Below, piece after piece: positions 17,065 through 27,769 of a stretch of 64,000 nt of DNA. The notes under the pieces are model-generated. The model had not been told where the DNA came from. It searched no databases and saw only the letters and a program-made list of their open reading frames with translations. Both the position numbers and the translations under genes were made by a program. The DNA is from Emiliania huxleyi CCMP1516 (Eukaryota > Haptophyta > Isochrysidales > Noelaerhabdaceae), in assembly GCF_000372725.1 (NCBI RefSeq), contig NW_005200738.1:44406-108405 (forward strand), written 5' to 3'. Position 1 is the first letter of the stretch. Each line of letters opens with the position of its first letter.

Positions 17065-19324
17065 TCACTGCATGCCCTCCCTTGGCAGCCGCTCGGGCGG
17101 GTCGTGCCCTCCCCAGGGCGGCACGAGCGGGTCGCGGGGCGGCGTGGGCATCGGCGCTAGGTCTTGCGGCTCGAAGACGCCCTCGTCGAGCAGGTGCTGC
17201 CTCAGCCACGGCTCCGCGATCTGCGTCTTGCCGAGCTGGTTGCCGAGCGTGGTCCAGCCCTTGTGCACGTTGTGCGGCCGCCCGAAGAGCTCGAGCTTGC
17301 GCTGGCCCGGCGCGAGCCGCTCGAGCAGGTCGTACATCTCGTCGGGCTTGCGAGACGTCTCGCGCACCTGAGCAGACGACACGCGTGTCACGGGCGGGCC
17401 ACGGGCGGGCCATGGCTCAGGCGCTCCATGGGCGCATCTCCCGCGGCCCATGGGCGCAACTCGCGCACCTCCGCGCAGATGACGTCGCAGTCGAGGTTCT
17501 GGTTGAACCGGTCGTCGAGGTCGCCCTTGACGCCGATGAGGCAGTGCTCCTTGGAGTGGTTGATCCAGTGGCCGGTCCGCCCCGTGCGGATGATGCGCTG
17601 CAGCTGGTTGGTCTTGACCCAGAGCAGCTCCTGCACGAAGCGGTACCCCCAGATCTCGAGGCACTCGCGCCCTAGCTCCATCGCCCGCCCAGTCACCCAC
17701 AGGAAGAGGACGCCGTCGTCCTGCAGCACCTGCGCGCAGTCGTGGAGGTGCGGCGTGTCGAGACACTGCCGAGGACGTGTCTCGGGCGCGGGTCGCGTTA
17801 TTGGTCGCCCGCCGGGGGAGCACCTGCACGTTCATCCGGCGCATCTCGTCGTCGGACATGGTCCCGTAAGGGAGCTCCATGTGGATGTCCCACGGCGGGT
17901 CCGCCATGATGACCTACCGGAGGCGTCGCGGGCGTGTCGCGCGCGTGCCCCGCGCGGAGAGATCGCGCGTGCGGGGGCTGCGGCGTGTCCGGACCGGGAA
18001 CTTGCCCAGCGTTTGCATCGGGAAGGTGCGGATGTCGCAGTTGACAAACTGAGACTCGTAGTGGCGCGAGAAGGGGTCGTCGTCCACGCGGTTGGTCGCG
18101 GTGCGCGCAAACGGGTCGAGCTGGGCCGAGCCCTGGCGCATGCGCTGCGCGTCCGTGTGGTCCACCTCGTAGTGGATGAAGCGGCAAGTCGCCATGTGCC
18201 GGCACGTGTCGAGGTACGAGCAGTCGCCGAGCGAGACGTCCGTGTGGGGCTTGATGATGCGCCGGAAGTGGATGTGGCCGCACGGCATCCCCGTCCCGTT
18301 CAGCCGCGCGCAGTCCTCCTTGGTGCCGTGCCTACTCGCCAGCACGCCCCCCGCGCCTCACAGGCGCACGCTCTGGCGGGCAGCCGCTCCGCCCTCTGGC
18401 CGCGCGCCGGCAAAACTCTTGCAGCTTGGAGCCGCCCGCCGTCCGGAAGCGGTCCGTCTCGCTCGCCTGCCGCGCCGTCGGCTTGTGAAGCAGCTCGAGC
18501 AGCTCGTCCGCCTGTCGCATTGGACGTATCGCTGGACGTGTCGCTGGACGTGTCGCTGGACGTGTCACTGGACGTGTCGCTGGACGTATCGCTGGACGTG
18601 TCGCTGGACGTGTCGCTGGACGTGTCGCTGGACGTGTCGCTGGACGTGCCGCGAGAGGCCGGCGACAGTGAAGCGGCTACAGCGACGCGGCTCGCAGCTC
18701 GGCCGCCTGCTCCTGCCGCTCCTTCTCCTTGGCCGACTTTGTCCCCACCAGATCCATCACTGCCGCCAGCTCGCTATCGTGCGCGGCCGTCGCCGTCCGC
18801 TTCCGCCCACCCTTGTCCCCGCCGCCCGCGGTGCCCGCCGAGGCGCCAGCGGACGGGCGGCCGAGCAGCCGGTCCTGGAAGGCCGAGAGGGCGGTGGCGT
18901 CGAGGAACGCCAGCTCGCCCTGCTCGACCCGCACCGCGGCGGGCACCAGGTTCTGGAGCTCGAAGAGCGCGCGCGTCACGTTGCCCGCGCCAACCTCGTA
19001 CCTCGACAGCTCCGGATGACGCTCGACAGTGAGCGAGAGCAGTGCCGCCGCGCTCGCCGGCAATGCGAGCGTCGCACCGCGCACTACGAGGAAGTCGAGC
19101 AGCCCGCGCTGCAGCTCGGCATGCGGATCGGGCGCCGGAGGGATCGGGCCACGCGGCGGCAGCGGCGCCCTCGGCGGCTGCGGCAGATGCGGCGAGACTG
19201 GCAGCGGCCCGTGCGGTGAGAGCTGCGCGCCATGCACAAGCTCGCCAGCGCACGACTCGAGCAGCCGCAGCACGCGGTGACGGAGCGCCGCGTGCTCGCG
19301 CTGGAGCACAGCGAGGTCCTCCAT
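17065..19324 (-). CDS. METTL3: METTL3-type mRNA N6-adenosine methyltransferase
   Basis: Inferred exons 19324-18689, 18511-18408, 18331-17995, 17913-17824, 17729-17469, 17367-17065; 576 residues. The N-terminal ~210 residues are helical/Pro-rich. Then come ADELLELLHKPTARQASET and the paired Cys/His fingers (EFCRHGTKEDC; HIHFRRII; GDCSYLDTCRHMATC; FIHYE). The catalytic domain starts VIMADPPWDIHMELPYGTM, with DPPW at residues 364-367. FLWVTGRAMELGRECLEIWG, VKTNQLQRIIRTGRTGHW and KLELFGRPHNV follow in the METTL3 order. It would use SAM to make m6A in mRNA, normally with METTL14. Introns are 177, 76, 81, 94 and 101 bp; the first two appear GC-AG. Intron 5 has an 11-bp direct repeat (AGGTGCGCGAG) across its two ends. 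Intron 1 holds a minisatellite. Confidence 0.93.
18524..18650. repeat. 12-bp minisatellite inside METTL3 intron 1
   Basis: About ten units of TGGACGTGTCGC (variants TATCGC and TGTCAC) fill most of the 177-bp intron. Every unit is a multiple of 3, so the + strand reads as an open (SLDV)n frame without meaning. Confidence 0.85.
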
Positions 19325-19394
19325 GAAAACGCGGGGCGCCCAGCAGGCCTGTTGGGCGAGAAAAACCACGCTTCGCGACATGTAATATCATCAG

Positions 19395-19641
19395 CGGAGC
19401 TGCGAGCAGAGGAGGAAATGACAAGGGAGAGAACGACGAGAGTGGGACGACCGCGAGGTGGCATGAAGGTTGCAGCGAGAATCGGAGAGAGACTGCGAAG
19501 AGAGATAGGAAGAGGCGGACTCCCTAGGGTGGGCGACGGCTAGCGCACCACACACCTCTCCTTAAAATCCCTGTGTGGTGGCGGCGTGCCGTCCTCCCAT
19601 CCCTCCCTTGGGTTGTCTGTTTTCTTTCTTTCTTTCTTTAT
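19395..19641 (+). mobile_element. 5'-truncated retroelement copy with (TTTC)n tail
   Basis: It starts within the ORF C-terminus (frame ending GGMKVAARIGERLRREIGRG then LPRVGDG, stop ~19543). It continues through the conserved 3' UTR (CCTTAAAATCCCTGTGTGGT) and ends in GTTTTCTTTCTTTCTTTCTTT. It aligns to 50338-50545 (reverse strand) and to ~8250-8475. Confidence 0.7.
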
Positions 19642-19654
19642 CAGCGGAGCTGGG

Positions 19655-19725
19655 AATAGGACCGCCGCAAGCGGCGTGGCGTGGAGCGGTTGAGCATCCC
19701 TCCGGGGGCCCCTCTGCGCCGGGGA
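19655..19725. repeat. Dispersed repeat shared with 61510-61590
   Basis: About 60 bp (GGACCGCCGCAAGCGGCGTG core) recur in inverted orientation at 61510-61590 with few mismatches. A further SINE-like copy follows at 20240-20347. Confidence 0.55.
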
Positions 19726-20239
19726 GGCGTTGTTGGAGGCTAGGACGCAAGCGTCCGTCGCCTTTTTCAAACTCGGGGCCCACTCCGCTACGCTCCGACC
19801 CGAATTTGGAGGGCCTAAAAGTTTAAGGTGTTGCTGCGCAAAAGGGGTCGGACACAGGGCGCTGCTCATGCCAAGAGCTAGAAGGGGAGCTAGAGAGAAC
19901 GACTACCCTGTCCCGTTATTGCGTACACCAACACCACAAAAGCTCTCTCTCTCCTGTCCTCACTCAGAGGGGGGTACGTTCTTGGCTTCAATTTTACGAA
20001 TGTCTTGGCACCAGCTGAAGGCTTGCCCCCCGTCCACGGCTCAGATCACATGGATCATGGTTTCTGCACGGTATTCGAATTTTGCTATTTGTTCGTGTGG
20101 GGGTCTATTGCAGATTTGTCAATGGTACCGCGTCTGCGACGCGGGCGCCTTGCGGGCAGAGCCAGTAGGCCACCCTTTATATCTTGCGCGGTCAAAACCG
20201 CGGGAAGGCTCCCGTTCCCCAGTAACACACCTTCCTTCC

Positions 20240-20347
20240 AGTGAAATCCCTGTGTGGTGGCGGCGTGCCGTCCTGCTCGTTCAGGTGGGGACCCTGTCCT
20301 CCTCCCATCCATTCCCTCGTTTGGCGTGTCCGTTTCGTATTTATTTA
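20240..20347 (+). mobile_element. Chimeric SINE-like copy carrying both 5' modules
   Basis: It begins with AAATCCCTGTGTGGTGGCGG (the module of 8396, 19555, 27770 and 50338), then switches to CTGCTCGTTCAGGTGGGGAC (the module of 7580, 7815 and 48880). It ends in the shared GTTTGGCGTGTCCGTTT plus TATTTATTTA tail. Confidence 0.6.
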
Positions 20348-20607
20348 AGTGCTCCAAGGAGCAAGGTCGCCTCTCTAAGATCTAACGGTCGCCTCTCTAA
20401 GCAGGTTTGCTGGCAGGTATCTCTAGGCTGGCAGCGCCGCCTCGAGCAGGCGGACGTACTGCAGGTTGAGATGGGTGCCGTCGAGGGCGAGGCCGTCCGC
20501 GCTTGCGGTCAAAAAGAAAGAAGCTTGGCCAGTGGTCGGCTGTAGAGAGCCTTGTTGAGCTTTGTTGGAGAGCGCTCGCCACAACGCGATCCGGCGAGCT
20601 CCTCGTC

Positions 20608-23600
20608 ATGCTGCTCCGGATGAAATTGAGGTTGGCCCAGGACAACCAGCTGAAACGTGAGCAGCGACGCCGGGCGCAGGCGCTGGCGGCGAGGGCGTCG
20701 GCGGCACCGGCGGTGTCAACGTCCGCGCTGCTCGAGAGGCAGGAGGCAAAGGTGTTGTCCTCTAGCACGCCTCCGGCGCAGCCGCAGTCGCTCGTTCCGG
20801 ACAGCAGCAAGGTCGACGCGATGGAAATATGGATGGAGAGCGTGCTGCTGCCGGCGGAGAGCGTGGTCGAGGGGGGGGGCGCCCCAGAGGCTGTGGTGGC
20901 CACCGTCTCGCCCGAGGTGGACCTGACAGCGGCTCCGGCGGTGGCGGCGGCGGCGGCGGAGGCGGCGGCGGCGGCAGAGGCAGAGGCGGCGGCGGCGGAG
21001 GCGGCGGCGGCGTCGCAGGCGGCGGCGGCGGCGGCGGCAGAGGCGGCAGAGGCGGCAGAGGCGGCAGAGGCGGCTGGGAGAGGCCTGGAGGAGTGGAGCG
21101 CTGCGGCGCCACAGTCCCCATCTCTGACGGTGTCGATGGTCGACGCGTCGCTATCGCACCGCTCTTCGCTGCTCACCCCGGCCGCGGCGGCGCCGACTGC
21201 CGCCGCTGTTGATGGCGAGGAAGATGAGCCGCTCACGCCGTTGAAGCGCAAGGCGGCCGTTCTCTCCGAGGTGGCCACCGCCAAATCCGCGGCGCCGTGG
21301 CAGCAGCAGCGGCGTCTCGAGGAGGCGGAGTCACAGCCGCAAGCAGCCACGGCGGTGTCGACGGCAGTGGGTTCAGTCGCGGAGACGGTGGATGACGCGG
21401 CGATGGCGACGGCGAAATGGTTTAGGATAGAGAAGACGCGCAGCTGTCCGGATCGCCTGCGGCATCTGCAATCGCTGGCTGACAATCGATCGAAGGTCTT
21501 CCGGAGCGCAATCAGGCCCGTCGGCGAGGGCGGGCTGATAGCCCTCGTGGAGATCAAAGGCCGCGCCTTGGGCATGAGGGCCGCGTGCAAGTTGCTGTGC
21601 TGCCCCGAGAACATCTCTGCGGACGGTGTGCTCGAGATGACCACAGAGAAACTATTCATGGATGAATACACGTCCGACGCGTTCGAGCCCTGCCACCGTC
21701 GTTTCAACGGCGTTGCCCCAACAGCCTTGCTCCCGACAAAGCGAGACTTGAGTGGCGGCCTTCGGGCGCCACCTCCTTATCCGCAGGCCGCGCCTCCTCC
21801 GCTGCCTCCTCCGCCGCCCGCGCTGCCGCCGCCGCAGCAGGCCGCGCCTCTGCCCGCGCCGCCGCCGCCGCCGCAGACCGCGCCTCCTCCTCCTCCGCCG
21901 CCCGCGCCGCCGCCGCCGCCGCAGACCGCGCCTCCTCCTCCTCCGCCGCCCGCGCTGCTGCCGCCGCCGCCGCAACAGGCCGCGCCTCCTCCGCCGCTCC
22001 TGCTGCCGCCGCCGTCGCCTTTGGGCGTGTTGGTCAGCTCTTCCCCTCTGCCTTTGCCAGACGTCGGGTCCAGCATAGACGTATTCTTCAGAATCGGCCG
22101 CAGGGCGATGAACGTCGACACAGGCGCGGCGATCGGTGTGGCGGGGGGCGCCGCGATCGGCGCACTGGTGGGTGTGGGCGGCGCGGCGGGCGGCGCGGCG
22201 GTCGGCACGGCGGTGCCGCCTCCGTCGCAGCCGCCGTCGCAGTCGCAGCAGGCGGCGGATGGAGCTCTTCCCGCGGCGAGGGAGGTGAGCGGCGCCTCAG
22301 AGCTGGACGCGGACGCGCAGGTGGAGGAGTCGCCGTCCCAGTCGGACGCCACGTCGGAGTCGGACGCCTCTTCCGAGTCGGAGGCGGAGCTGGAGGAGGA
22401 GGATCCGGAGGAGGAGGAGGAGGCGGAGACGAAGGAGCCTCCCGAGGCGGAGAGGGCGCTGGAGAGATGGCGGAAATTGCAGTATGAGCATGAGGACTCG
22501 TCGGAGGAGGAGGTGAGCGATGTAGAGGACGACGATTGCGCGGCGGGCACGGCGATGGACGTCGACGGTGTCGAGCCGGCGTCGGCCGACGTGGTGGGGG
22601 CGGTGGAGGAGCCGGCAAAGGCAGAGGATGCGGCACAGCCCCTTGCAGCCGGCGCTGCTGGCCGCGCAGCGCAGTCTTCCGCGCCCCCACCGTCGCCACC
22701 GTCGCAGCCGCCGCAGCCACAGCGCCGCCTCTTTCTCGACGACTCGGAGGACGAGGAGGAGGATACGCCGGAGCCGCAGCCACAGCCGCCGACCGAGCCG
22801 GGCGCCACCGCCGTACACGGCTCACCCGGAGTCACTTCTGCAGCCAGCGACGCGAGCCCGCCGCCCGCCAAGCGCGCCCGCGTCGAGGCGGCGGGTCAGC
22901 ATTCCCTCACCGCCGAGTTTGCTTCCGAGCCGCTCGATGAGGCCGCCGCGTCGAGCGCCACGTCGACGCTCGTGGTTGCTGCTGACGAGCTCGACGAGGG
23001 CGCCTTCCTCCGGCGCTTCCTCGCCTTCCGTCAGTACGTCGAGATGCTGCTGCAGTACCTGCCGTCAAAGACGGCGCGCAACAAGCCGTGGCGACTAACG
23101 GTCCGGCGCAACCAGCTCTGCCAAGATGTCGTTGGGCATTTCTCGCCCGCCATCAAGGCGGCAGACACCAAGCTCAAGCTCTTCCAGCGCACCGAGGTGA
23201 CCTTCGTCGATGTGCACGGCAGCAAGGAGGAGGGGGAGGACCTCGGCGGCCTGACTGTCGAGCTCTACTCTTGCTTCTTCCGTGAGGTGCTGCTCGCGGA
23301 CTTTGGCCTCTTCGAGGGCGCCGGCGACGATACGTCGACGAGCATCGGGCTGCTGCCTTCGCCCACCGCCGACCTGCAGTCGATGAACAACATCGGCCGC
23401 ATCATGTGCCGGTGCGTGCTCGACGACCAGCCCCTCGGCCGCGGGCTCGGCCGGTTCGTGTTCGAGTTTCTGGCGGACGCGCACGAGTGGCGCGTCTTCA
23501 AGGATGTGCACTCCGCACTCGCCGTGCTCTCCGACTTCGACCCCGAGCTCTCGCAGCGGTGGGCGCAGCTGCTCGTGCAGCCACCCGCAGGCCTGACGCT

Positions 23601-24207
23601 CGATTTGTTCGACCCGGACGCGGCGGAGGAGGAGGTGCCGCCGGAGAGCGCGGCGATGGAGAGCGCGGTGCTGGCCGGCTGCCGCCACAAGCTGCTCACG
23701 ATCCGGGAGGCGAGCCTCCGGGCACTGTGCGACGGCTTCACGGAGACCATCGACCTCCGGCTGCAGCTCGGCGCGCTCAGCGCCGCAGAGCTGCTGCGCA
23801 TGCTGCGCGGAAACACCGAGCTAAGCCGCGAGCAGCTCCTTGGGTGCTTCGCTTGGCCGGACGCGTCGGTCAGCGCCGAGGCGAAGGCGGGCTTCGCGGC
23901 CGCCGGCTCCGACGCGCCGCGCTACTTGCGCGAGATCATCCTCGACGAGTCACCCGAGACGGGGCTGGGCAGTCTCGCGCGGCTGCACCTCCTCGAGTGG
24001 AGCACGGCGCTCACGGCGCTGCCCTGCGGCGGCCTCAAGGACCCGATCACCCTCAAGCTCTACGAGAGCGCCGACGAGCACGACCTGCCCAACGTGCACA
24101 CATGCACGCACGAGGTGCACTTGCCGCCGTATGCGACCCGTGAACAGCTGCGGGCAAAGTTGCTGCTGGCAGTAGAGCACCGGCACGACGGCTTTCAGAT
24201 CGAGTAA
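20608..24207 (+). CDS. HECT-type E3 ubiquitin ligase with long disordered N-terminus
   Basis: ATG 20608 to TAA 24205-24207, 1199 residues in one exon; the frame is open upstream, so an earlier exon is possible. Residues ~100-160 include poly-Ala/Glu, followed by a conserved-looking segment (residues ~275-350, RSCPDRLRHLQSLADNRSKV). Pro-rich and acidic Ser/Glu-rich tracts follow (~390-750). The HECT domain spans ~825-1199: PWRLTVRRNQLCQDVV, EEGEDLGGLTVELYSCFF, SMNNIGRIMCRCVLDDQPLG, and the end LPNVHTCTHEVHLPPYAT. The ubiquitin-accepting cysteine is Cys1166 in HTCTHE. The protein takes ubiquitin from an E2 and passes it to substrate; the N-terminus, unlike any subfamily I can name, would choose substrates. 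Acidic and basic tracts hint at a nuclear role. Catalytic residues look intact. Confidence 0.9.
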   Translation: MLLRMKLRLAQDNQLKREQRRRAQALAARASAAPAVSTSALLERQEAKVLSSSTPPAQPQSLVPDSSKVDAMEIWMESVLLPAESVVEGGGAPEAVVATVSPEVDLTAAPAVAAAAAEAAAAAEAEAAAAEAAAASQAAAAAAAEAAEAAEAAEAAGRGLEEWSAAAPQSPSLTVSMVDASLSHRSSLLTPAAAAPTAAAVDGEEDEPLTPLKRKAAVLSEVATAKSAAPWQQQRRLEEAESQPQAATAVSTAVGSVAETVDDAAMATAKWFRIEKTRSCPDRLRHLQSLADNRSKVFRSAIRPVGEGGLIALVEIKGRALGMRAACKLLCCPENISADGVLEMTTEKLFMDEYTSDAFEPCHRRFNGVAPTALLPTKRDLSGGLRAPPPYPQAAPPPLPPPPPALPPPQQAAPLPAPPPPPQTAPPPPPPPAPPPPPQTAPPPPPPPALLPPPPQQAAPPPPLLLPPPSPLGVLVSSSPLPLPDVGSSIDVFFRIGRRAMNVDTGAAIGVAGGAAIGALVGVGGAAGGAAVGTAVPPPSQPPSQSQQAADGALPAAREVSGASELDADAQVEESPSQSDATSESDASSESEAELEEEDPEEEEEAETKEPPEAERALERWRKLQYEHEDSSEEEVSDVEDDDCAAGTAMDVDGVEPASADVVGAVEEPAKAEDAAQPLAAGAAGRAAQSSAPPPSPPSQPPQPQRRLFLDDSEDEEEDTPEPQPQPPTEPGATAVHGSPGVTSAASDASPPPAKRARVEAAGQHSLTAEFASEPLDEAAASSATSTLVVAADELDEGAFLRRFLAFRQYVEMLLQYLPSKTARNKPWRLTVRRNQLCQDVVGHFSPAIKAADTKLKLFQRTEVTFVDVHGSKEEGEDLGGLTVELYSCFFREVLLADFGLFEGAGDDTSTSIGLLPSPTADLQSMNNIGRIMCRCVLDDQPLGRGLGRFVFEFLADAHEWRVFKDVHSALAVLSDFDPELSQRWAQLLVQPPAGLTLDLFDPDAAEEEVPPESAAMESAVLAGCRHKLLTIREASLRALCDGFTETIDLRLQLGALSAAELLRMLRGNTELSREQLLGCFAWPDASVSAEAKAGFAAAGSDAPRYLREIILDESPETGLGSLARLHLLEWSTALTALPCGGLKDPITLKLYESADEHDLPNVHTCTHEVHLPPYATREQLRAKLLLAVEHRHDGFQIE

Positions 24208-26541
24208 TCTGCTGGCCGACTGCACGCTAAAGGCTACACGCTCGCACACCACTTGCAGAGTGGCTCTCCCGGGCGCTCAGCCCACGGCGGAGGCACGCCA
24301 GGCCCCGGGCAGCCGGCCGTCACTCGCCTAAGCGCCTAAGCGGCCTAAGCGGGGGGGTGCTTAGGGTGCTTAGGCGCTTAGGCGGCCCTTGCGAGCGTGG
24401 CGGCGTGGTGGTATCGTAATACAAGTGACTCCGATGACACACATGATGCTCTTGCTAGTGTCATTGCTCAGAGAGCAGCCTCACCGCGTCGAAAGTCTAC
24501 CACTGGCCCTGGTCGCACACCGCCGCTGAGCTGTGATGATGCCCACAGCACCAGCAGCAAAGGCGGGCGGGCCGACCCCGCGGCCATCGCCGCCGCTGCC
24601 GCCTCCTCCGCCGCCGGCGCCGCCCCCTCTGCCGTCGCCGTCACCTTGGGCTGCATCACCCGCGCCGCCGCCGCGCACCGGCTCGTGCTCATTCAAAGGC
24701 GCCTCGAGTTGCAGGCCAGCGGCGCTGACGTTGTCGTGGTCGGGCTGCCCAACGTCGGCGCGGGAGGGAGGGGGCAACGCCGTTATGAAGAGCGCGAGAG
24801 CGAGCGCCGACGGCCCAGATTCTGAGCAGCAGCCCGCCTGGTCATGGGCCACTTGCCTACGTGCGTCCAGCTTCCACTATAGGACGAACGTCGAAGTTTG
24901 CTCTCCGACGCCCGTGCCGAGCGAAACCTTTTCCTTCGAAGCCCGGCGACGTAGCCGGGCGAGCGGAATAGGGCAGCCCTAGAGAGCACCTTGAGGCCAT
25001 TCAATAGAGCCCGTACTATAGTCGAGAGTCGATCGCCGGCCCGCGCAGTGCTGCTCTGACCGCTCCGCCGGGCCGCCTCCGGGCCGCCGCGGCGGAGACG
25101 TGCACATAGGCAAGTTGGTATTTTCATATATGAACTTCAAAATAGTATTGGCTAGTCTAATTCTACTCATCACAACTCGCCAGGAACACCCACACACTAT
25201 AGGGTCATTGTGTAGCCCTGCTTAGAAGGAAAAGGTTTTCTGCAAGGTCCGTATGCCTTACCGTGTAGTCGGCCTGCTGCGCTTCCTTCGCACTGCACGC
25301 AGCGGTGCGGCTTCACGGTGCAGTTTAGAATTTTGCGTCTGCATGAACATCTTTGTACTGTTTGATTCTTGTGGATACCTGTGTTGTCCGCGCGGTGTGC
25401 GCGCGTGCGTCGTACACTACGTCACTTGCATGGTCACTTGAGTGATAAATAAATAAATGAAAACGGACACCTTAGTGCAGCCACTGACAGAACTATTCCC
25501 GAGGAGTGGTCAACGTCTCGCCTGAAGTCGGGTGGGCTCGCGCACTGCTTAGCCCTAGGGGAGGGGTGTGTGTGAGGTGTCGGAATGGTAAGGTTTCAGG
25601 CCGCCAAGGTGTGGGGGATTTGGGGGATGAGTCAGGAGCCAGCAGCCTTCCTGCTGGACCTGAGTTCACAGCTCCTCCGCCCGACGGGGTGGTCCCTTGG
25701 ATTCGGGCCCCGCTCCCTTTTCCTGCGCCTGGTCTGTCCCTGTCAAGTGTGTGTTGCGAGATGCAGAGCTGGTTAGGCTGGAGCGCGGGCGGTGCGGTGG
25801 CAGGCGAGGGCAGCGCGGTAGGCGAGAGGCGGCCGCGGGGCTTCGAGTGGCGCGATAGGAGGGTAGGCTGGCTGTGGAGGGGCGCCGCGTGGCCTCGGCA
25901 AATGAGTAGTGCTTTATGAGCGGCCAGTTTTGTGCGTATTGCATATCGAGCCTGCGGTGTGGCCTAGTTGGTGCAGCGTTCGGGTCGGGGACGTTTTGGT
26001 CGTTGGTTCGAGCCCAGCTGGTGCAGTTCGTAGTCGCGTAGCGCGCGGGTGCGCGGCAGCCTCGGCAACCGAGGCGACAGTGGCGAGCAGGGGCGAGCAG
26101 GGGCGAGCAGGGGTCAGAGCAGTGCGGCGCGCCGAATTTTTTTCGATGGGCTCGGTCAGTGGGCGTGTCAGGAGGCGGCCGGCCGGGAGAAACTCGGCAG
26201 TAAAACTCCCGCGCCGGCCCAGGAGGTGGGAGTGTCACGGAGGCGGCCATTGGCGCGCGCTCCTTGTCTTCGTGGGTCCGAGTTTTTTCGCACGTACTAT
26301 ACTGAAATCAACGACGTACACAGAAGCAAAAAACCGCTGAGAGCCCGGAGAACGGCGACTCGCAGCCCGGCCAGCCCGGGGGGAGGTCACAGGACACAGC
26401 GCGACACAGCACGATCGTCGACGTCGGAATCGACTGTACTTGACATCCGACACATGGAGGCGTGTGCGGAAAGGATGACGGGCAGGACGCCATCGCGCCA
26501 CGCGCCAATACTGTACTGTGCGCACCCTGGGCTGCCGCCTT
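24208..26541. other. Gene-poor interval with palindromes, SINE-like tail and possible pseudogene exon
   Basis: 24310-24390 holds CTAAGCGCCTAAGCGGCCTA-type units with an inverted partner. 24630-24775 reads on the + strand as VTLGCITRAAAAHRLVLIQR, then GADVVVVGLPNVGAG, which could be an exon remnant but has no recognisable family. 25443-25475 is a minus-oriented SINE-like tail (AAATAAATAAAT). 26085-26112 has GGGCGAGCAG triplets. No complete gene seen. Confidence 0.4.
25953..26025 (+). ncRNA. tRNA-like sequence with pol III A and B boxes (probably tRNA-derived repeat)
   Basis: TGGCCTAGTTGG (25960-25971) matches the A box consensus fully, and GGTTCGAGCCC (26005-26015) matches the B box. The 45-nt offset is that of a tRNA. 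A 5-bp T-stem forms around TTCGAGC, but the D, anticodon and acceptor stems pair poorly. I call it a decayed tRNA or tRNA-derived SINE head and not a working tRNA; no anticodon is assigned. Confidence 0.45.
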
Positions 26542-27533
26542 CTACGGTGCCACAGTCTGCGCGTGCCCGGGGGCAACCGGCTCTGCCTCGAGTTTGGGCG
26601 TCAGCTCGCGGCGCGCGGGCGTCGGCTCGTGGCGCGCGGGCGGAAGCGCCAGCGGTGTCGGGCAGTGCCGGCGGTGCTCTGGATGAGCGGGCGGGCAGCA
26701 GTCGCACCGTGCACGCAGAGGGTAGACGCCGAACACGCAAGCTGCGAAGACGACAGGGAAGGCGACGAGGATGACGAGGACCGCGTATGTGGCGGCGGTG
26801 CCCGGATCTTCGGACCAGTCGAGGACCGAGTAGATGTATGAGTCTCCGTCGGCGGTGCCGCCGGCGAGGTCGTAGACAACCGAGAAGATGACGTACCTAA
26901 GAGACCGAGCTGTGATGAAGAACAAGAAGGATGTGCGGAGGTCTACTCTACTCTCACGCACGTGCTCGAGATGACGAAGGGGAGCCAGAACTGCACGAGG
27001 CGCATTGGGATGCCCGCGACCAGGCAGTCTGCGAGCGCGACGAGGAAGTTGACGCCGTGGGTGAAGACCGAGAGAGCATGGATGGTGCCGCCATCGTAAA
27101 CGAGCGCCCAGTAGAGCACGAATACGAAGAAGGAGAGGACGTAGGTCTCGACCTGTGCTGCGTACGTGATGCGCGCAAAGAGCGGCGTCTTTGATGGAGC
27201 GCCATCCAGCGCAGTTCGCTTTGGGTTGCGGAGTGCCATCCGAGTGACGAATGTCGCAGACACGAGGTAGAACCACTCGATGAGAAGGCTCCAGTTGGTG
27301 AGGTAGATGTAGAATTCTGGCGCCGTCTCGAGGTCATTGGCCTTGTGGTCCACCATGCTCCAGATTGTGATGCCGGTCCAGAAAAGAGCAAGGAGGACAC
27401 GGAACGCCAAGAATGTGCGAGGAGACAGGCATCGGCCGAGTTTGCTTGGCGCTCCAAAGGCGACTTGCCACGGCGAGTCCGTGGATGGGAGCTCGAACCT
27501 CGCGGTGGCAGTGTTGCCGAGGAGTGAGGTCAT
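26542..27533 (-). CDS. Rolling stone (Rost)-like multi-pass membrane protein
   Basis: Exons 27533-26962 and 26896-26542 (65-bp GT-AG intron, GTGCGT...TTAG), 308 residues. About six hydrophobic segments: FLAFRVLLALFWTGITIWSM, YIYLTNWSLLIEWFYLVSAT, VLSFFVFVLYWALVY, FLVALADCLVAGIP, YVIFSVVYDLAGG and YAVLVILVAFPVVFAACV. The YLTNW, SVVYDLAGGT and YSVLDWSEDPG motifs follow the Rolling-stone/androgen-induced-like family pattern. The C-terminus is cytosolic, Cys/Pro/Arg-rich (RCDCCPPAHPEH). Molecular function in this family is poorly known; in flies it acts in myoblast fusion. Start ATG 27533 is preferred over 27668 because upstream residues overlap repeat-like DNA and lack family character. Confidence 0.7.
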
Positions 27534-27769
27534 GGGCCTCAAGCCGTTTAGGTGGCCAGCGCCTCCAGATGCAGGCGATCCAGGCCTGGATCGCTCCTTG
27601 CTTGGCAAGCAAAGCAAGCGAATCCGGGGCCGAAAATCGAAAAAGAAAAAAGACGTATGCGGAGGCATGCCGCGCCGATGGGTTCGACGCGGTCGGGGGG
27701 CCTTGCGGAGAGGCCAGCGAGATGGCGAGATTCTCTTCTAAGTAGAGCCAGTGCGCGCCAGTCCCGTGC

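Noticed and set aside
17164..19032. 622-codon + frame across METTL3, including an (SLDV)n run
   Set aside because: Antisense to METTL3; the run is the intron minisatellite read in frame.
20397..21707. 436-codon minus frame over the HECT gene N-terminus
   Set aside because: Ala/Ser-rich antisense shadow of poly-Ala/Glu coding.
25953..26025. Functional tRNA gene
   Set aside because: A and B boxes fit, but the anticodon and acceptor stems do not pair; kept only as tRNA-like.
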